64,000 nt of DNA from Burkholderia stabilis (GTDB lineage: Bacteria; Pseudomonadota; Gammaproteobacteria; Burkholderiales; Burkholderiaceae), in contig NZ_CP016442.1 of assembly GCF_001742165.1 (NCBI RefSeq), forward strand, positions 1,116,001 through 1,180,000, written 5' to 3'. Numbering within the stretch: the first letter of the stretch is position 1; each line of letters begins with the position of its first letter. A model generated the notes under the pieces. That model worked only from the letters and a program-made list of their open reading frames with translations. It was not told where the DNA came from and searched no databases. The position numbers were made by a program, and so were the translations under genes. Shown here in pieces: positions 63,637 to 64,000 of the stretch.

Positions 63637-64000
63637 GGGGACCTATCCGTCATTTTGTGGGCGGGGCATATCATGAGGTGTAAAAGCCATGGATATGCCG
63701 ATGAAGAAGAAAAGACAAACCGTAGCGCGTCAGGCAGCGGCCCGCGGGCCGCTGCCTGAGTTGCCCAAGGAACTGCTGGACCAACTGGTCAAGGGGCCGA
63801 TGACGCCGACCGAGGTCCAGGATCTGATGCTGGCGTTCAACAAAGCGATCATCGAACGCGCAATGGGCGCCGAGATGAATCTGCATTTGGGCTACCCGTC
63901 CGGCCAGTCCAAGCCTACCGGGCAAGCCAACGAGCGCAACGGCGCCAGCGGCAAGACGGTCATCACCGATCGTGGCCCGGTTCGGGTCGAAGTCCCCCGC
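63637..64000 (+). mobile_element. IS256-family insertion sequence, left end (truncated by the window)
   Basis: The element contains the start of an IS256-type transposase. The left terminal inverted repeat probably lies near 63637-63660, where the sequence reads ggggacctatccgtcatttt, similar in style to IS256-group ends. The right end and target duplication are beyond the window, so the exact boundary is an estimate. Confidence 0.7.
63689..64000 (+). CDS. IS256-family transposase (partial, N-terminal 104 codons)
   Basis: The visible part reads MDMPMKKKRQTVARQAAARG, then the IS256/MULE-type N-terminal region DQLVKGPMTPTEVQDLMLAF, NKAIIERAMGAEMNLHLGYP and NERNGASGKTVITDRGPVRV. This is the DNA-binding and early catalytic-domain region of transposases that move IS256-type elements by copy-out/paste-in. 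It is cut by the end of the window, so the DDE residues are not seen. GAGGTGTAAAAGCC precedes the start. Confidence 0.93.
   Translation, partial: MDMPMKKKRQTVARQAAARGPLPELPKELLDQLVKGPMTPTEVQDLMLAFNKAIIERAMGAEMNLHLGYPSGQSKPTGQANERNGASGKTVITDRGPVRVEVPR

Overview
The window is GC-rich, densely coded DNA that reads as a Burkholderia genome, most likely the Burkholderia cepacia complex. The support is the very high GC at third codon positions, two OpcP/OmpC-type porins, several LysR regulators, and a dense catabolic and iron-uptake repertoire with no ribosomal or tRNA genes. That mix resembles a secondary replicon (inference). Long antisense open frames are a by-product of the base composition and are left out.

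Left part (1-16.3 kb). A lipid-enzyme module related to Escherichia coli ynbABCD lies around a divergent promoter: partial PAP2/phosphatase, hydrolase-methyltransferase and CDP-alcohol transferase on the minus strand; PlsC-type acyltransferase and CdsA-type cytidylyltransferase on the plus strand. Two exported proteins of unknown function follow, then two LuxR-type regulators, a porin/MFS operon divergent from a nitrilase-family hydrolase, and a CitMHS carboxylate transporter with an AtuA-like pair and a divergent LysR.

Middle part (16.3-36 kb). After a flavin reductase and a VOC protein comes a cell-surface-signalling iron system: FecI-like sigma factor behind a Fur box, FecR-like anti-sigma, TonB receptor with STN domain, and an exported unknown. 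Next are a porin, an unusual lytic transglycosylase fused to a VirB9-like domain, an I78 inhibitor-like lipoprotein, and MipA/OmpV divergent from an RstAB-like two-component system. A second metal/siderophore system follows (TonB receptor, ATPase, binding protein, permease).

Catabolic part (36-56 kb). The centrepiece is a hydroxyquinol pathway: outer-membrane channel, LysR, intradiol dioxygenase, Dabb protein, maleylacetate reductase, flavin monooxygenase, and a C-C hydrolase-like alpha/beta hydrolase. Similar dyads sit in front of the channel gene and the dioxygenase gene. An enoate reductase/NTF2-like operon is divergent from a PadR regulator, with two matching palindromes flanking a good promoter. 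Then come pirin/DoxX with LysR, a quinone oxidoreductase, an acyl-CoA dehydrogenase, a class II aldolase and an IorAB-type molybdenum hydroxylase.

Right part (56-64 kb). A UDP-GlcNAc 2-epimerase gene is divergent, across a 1.36-kb non-coding gap with a sigma54-like promoter, from an exported alpha-barrel protein and glmS. This suggests an amino-sugar or polysaccharide locus. The last 2.2 kb looks accessory: unknown small proteins, an Imm1-type immunity protein without its toxin, and the start of an IS256-family element cut by the window end.
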